DNA of 14,564 nt, from positions 1 to 14,564 of the forward strand of contig DBXK01000043.1 of NCBI GenBank assembly GCA_002309375.1. The letters are read 5' to 3'. Positions 13,208 to 14,564 of the stretch are shown here, piece after piece. The notes below the pieces were generated by a model that saw only the letters and a list, made by a program, of their open reading frames with translations, searched no databases and was not told the origin of the DNA. Positions within the stretch are counted from its first letter, which is position 1. Every line of letters begins with the position of its first letter. This DNA is from Christensenella sp. UBA1214. GTDB taxonomy: Bacteria; Bacillota; Clostridia; Christensenellales; CAG-138. The position numbers and the translations under genes were made by a program.

Positions 13208-14564
13208 TCAGCCGATATAGCTGTAGACCTTGCGGAGCGAGCGGCTCGAGGTGTTGTGGATGTTCGGATCCATCTCCGAGACCGTGAAGTGCATTCCGTC
13301 GCAGGCGTGAACGTAGTAATAACCCCAGCCGAAGCCGGCGCGGTAGAAGGCGAGCTCATAGAGAAGATAGTTGATGACCGTCGCGGGAACGCCGTGATAG
13401 AGCTCCGAGCAGCTGCCGTCATAGGTGAAATCGTAATACTTTACGCCGTTCTGCTCCTTGATCCCGTTGTAGGTGAGGTGGTTCTGCACTTCGGTTCGGA
13501 TCAGCTCGCGGTTCTCGATGCGGTTCTTATTGACCTGCATGGTGGCGTTAAGATCGAGCGCCGTGCCGAAGGAATGATGGCTCACGAAGGTGCGGTCGGT
13601 CACAAAACGCGTGTTAAACAGCCCGTCGAAGGATACGAGCAGCTCCGAAAGCGGGATGATCCCGCTGTCGTGCGCGCCGTGCACGCGGATGCGGCTCGTT
13701 TTGATGTAATTGAACGCCTCGGTGAAATGCGGCGCCGCCAGCTTATGGCAGTACCACTGCTTATTGGGGTTCATCGGCGAGGTGACGCTCGTGAAATGCT
13801 CGCTGATCCAGCTCGATTCAACGGTGATATTGCGGTTGTCCGCCCATTTATAACGGAACATGAACTGATCCCTGCTGCCGAAAAACGAGAGCGCATAGGC
13901 ATAATTATTGCGCAGATTGTTGGAGATCAGCTGGTTCCATTCGTGTTTGACGATCTTGAACTGATGCTTGACAAGGCGCGTTTCGCTGCCGCCGTTCACC
14001 GTTGCGTAGAGATAGAAATAATAAGTTCCGACGGAGAGACTTTCGAATTTCACCTTCGCGGTCAGCGATTGATTGCCGGAGGCGGGGAAGGTTCGGTCGA
14101 CGAGCTCAACGCTGAGCTTGTTTTCGGAGGCGGGGAAGGTCACAGCCTGATCGATCACGGCTGCGCCGCCGGCGGTGGTGATCAAGGCGCGGATGGAAAC
14201 GATCGGCTTCGATGAAGTGACTTTGCCGCCGAAGCAGAAGGGCTGGCCGTGCGGGATATCCTCATTCGTGCTCGGAAGGGGCAGGGACGGGGATTCGCTG
14301 AAGGAAATGTCGCCTGAAACGACGGGTTCGGGCGTTGCCGTGGGTGCGGGCGTATCGATGGGCTGTGAAGTGGGCGCCGGAGTTGAAGTCGAAGGCGACG
14401 CCGAAGGAGCGGGGGATCCTGAAGGCGCGGGCGTTCCGGAAGGCTCTGCGGAGGAAGTCGGATCCGCGCTTGCAGTTTCGGTCGGCTCGGGCGTTTCGAA
14501 CGGTTCTGCGGATCCGGTCGGCTCGGCGGAGGCTTCCTGCGTGGGCTCGGGCGTTTCGGCGGGG
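13208..14564 (-). CDS. M15-family (VanY/D-Ala-D-Ala carboxypeptidase-like) peptidase, 5' partial
   Basis: A zinc peptidase expected to trim peptidoglycan stem peptides outside the membrane. The frame stays open to the window edge, so the N-terminus is missing; a TTG at 14185 lies mid-protein and is not the start. Reading inward there are about 85 residues very rich in P, T, S, E and A, a wall or spacer linker, then a domain of about 100 residues that looks like an Ig-like beta sandwich (from PHGQPFCFGGKVTS to RLVKHQFKIV), then the catalytic part with SHHSFGTALDLNAT, holding the zinc-binding H and D, and DGMHFTVSE with the last histidine. The linker implies secretion, but the signal peptide is out of view. 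A guaA gene follows in the same direction. Confidence 0.82.
   Translation of the reverse strand, partial: PAETPEPTQEASAEPTGSAEPFETPEPTETASADPTSSAEPSGTPAPSGSPAPSASPSTSTPAPTSQPIDTPAPTATPEPVVSGDISFSESPSLPLPSTNEDIPHGQPFCFGGKVTSSKPIVSIRALITTAGGAAVIDQAVTFPASENKLSVELVDRTFPASGNQSLTAKVKFESLSVGTYYFYLYATVNGGSETRLVKHQFKIVKHEWNQLISNNLRNNYAYALSFFGSRDQFMFRYKWADNRNITVESSWISEHFTSVTSPMNPNKQWYCHKLAAPHFTEAFNYIKTSRIRVHGAHDSGIIPLSELLVSFDGLFNTRFVTDRTFVSHHSFGTALDLNATMQVNKNRIENRELIRTEVQNHLTYNGIKEQNGVKYYDFTYDGSCSELYHGVPATVINYLLYELAFYRAGFGWGYYYVHACDGMHFTVSEMDPNIHNTSSRSLRKVYSYIG

Noticed and set aside
13183..13208. Hairpin TCCGC/GCGGA with a T-run on the plus strand after the peptidase gene.
   Set aside because: The T-run is on the wrong strand for the peptidase and no plus-strand gene ends here; the stem is only five pairs.

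Overview
The window looks like chromosomal DNA of a moderately high-GC Firmicute, probably a gut-type Clostridium relative. This rests on strong AGGAGG-type ribosome binding sites, sigma-A-like promoters, TnpV and MobV proteins of Clostridial mobile elements, and an XRE regulator of a style common in Clostridia. The genus cannot be fixed from the sequence.

Layout. (1) 1-1892, plus strand: a terminator-like hairpin, then a three-gene overlapping operon encoding a calcineurin-like phosphoesterase and two GNAT acetyltransferases. The operon promoter sits so close to the first ATG that the mRNA is probably leaderless. (2) 1973-4433, minus strand: an AbiE type IV toxin-antitoxin pair (abiEi/abiEii) with a clear promoter and a candidate autoregulatory palindrome, then an AT-richer gene for an Nmad3-family putative nucleotide-modification protein. 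Together they look like a small defence-type island. (3) 4528-10148, minus strand: an integrative mobilizable element read as one convoy. Its order is excisionase, tyrosine integrase, MobC-like ribbon-helix-helix protein, RepA-like RecA-fold ATPase, a repeat-rich oriT/iteron-like intergenic region, MobV relaxase, two tandem TnpV-family proteins and an unrecognised 110-aa protein, closed by a strong hairpin terminator. Four of the gene junctions overlap, which suggests translational coupling. (4) 10118-11429: about 1.3 kb with no credible gene but dense in inverted and direct repeats. It holds two similar modules, each bounded by a pair of hairpins with the same core and compensatory base changes, plus two copies of a 53-bp repeat exactly 590 bp apart that contain an ATAAC/GTTAT core. 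This is the least explained part of the window. (5) 11430-11921, plus strand: an XRE-family regulator with a good promoter and a terminator. (6) 12134-14564, minus strand: a stand-alone ATP-pyrophosphatase (synthetase) subunit of GMP synthase, preceded by a secreted-type M15 (VanY/D-Ala-D-Ala carboxypeptidase-like) peptidase. The peptidase has a long Pro/Thr/Ser/Glu-rich linker and its 5' end lies outside the window.

Working together: the integrase and excisionase would move the element, and the MobV relaxase, MobC-like protein and RepA-like ATPase would process and replicate it, acting at the repeats between repA and mob. The element carries no obvious resistance or metabolic cargo. AbiE and Nmad3 lie just beyond its terminator, so whether they are its cargo or an older island is open. 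The ends of the element (attL/attR) could not be identified.
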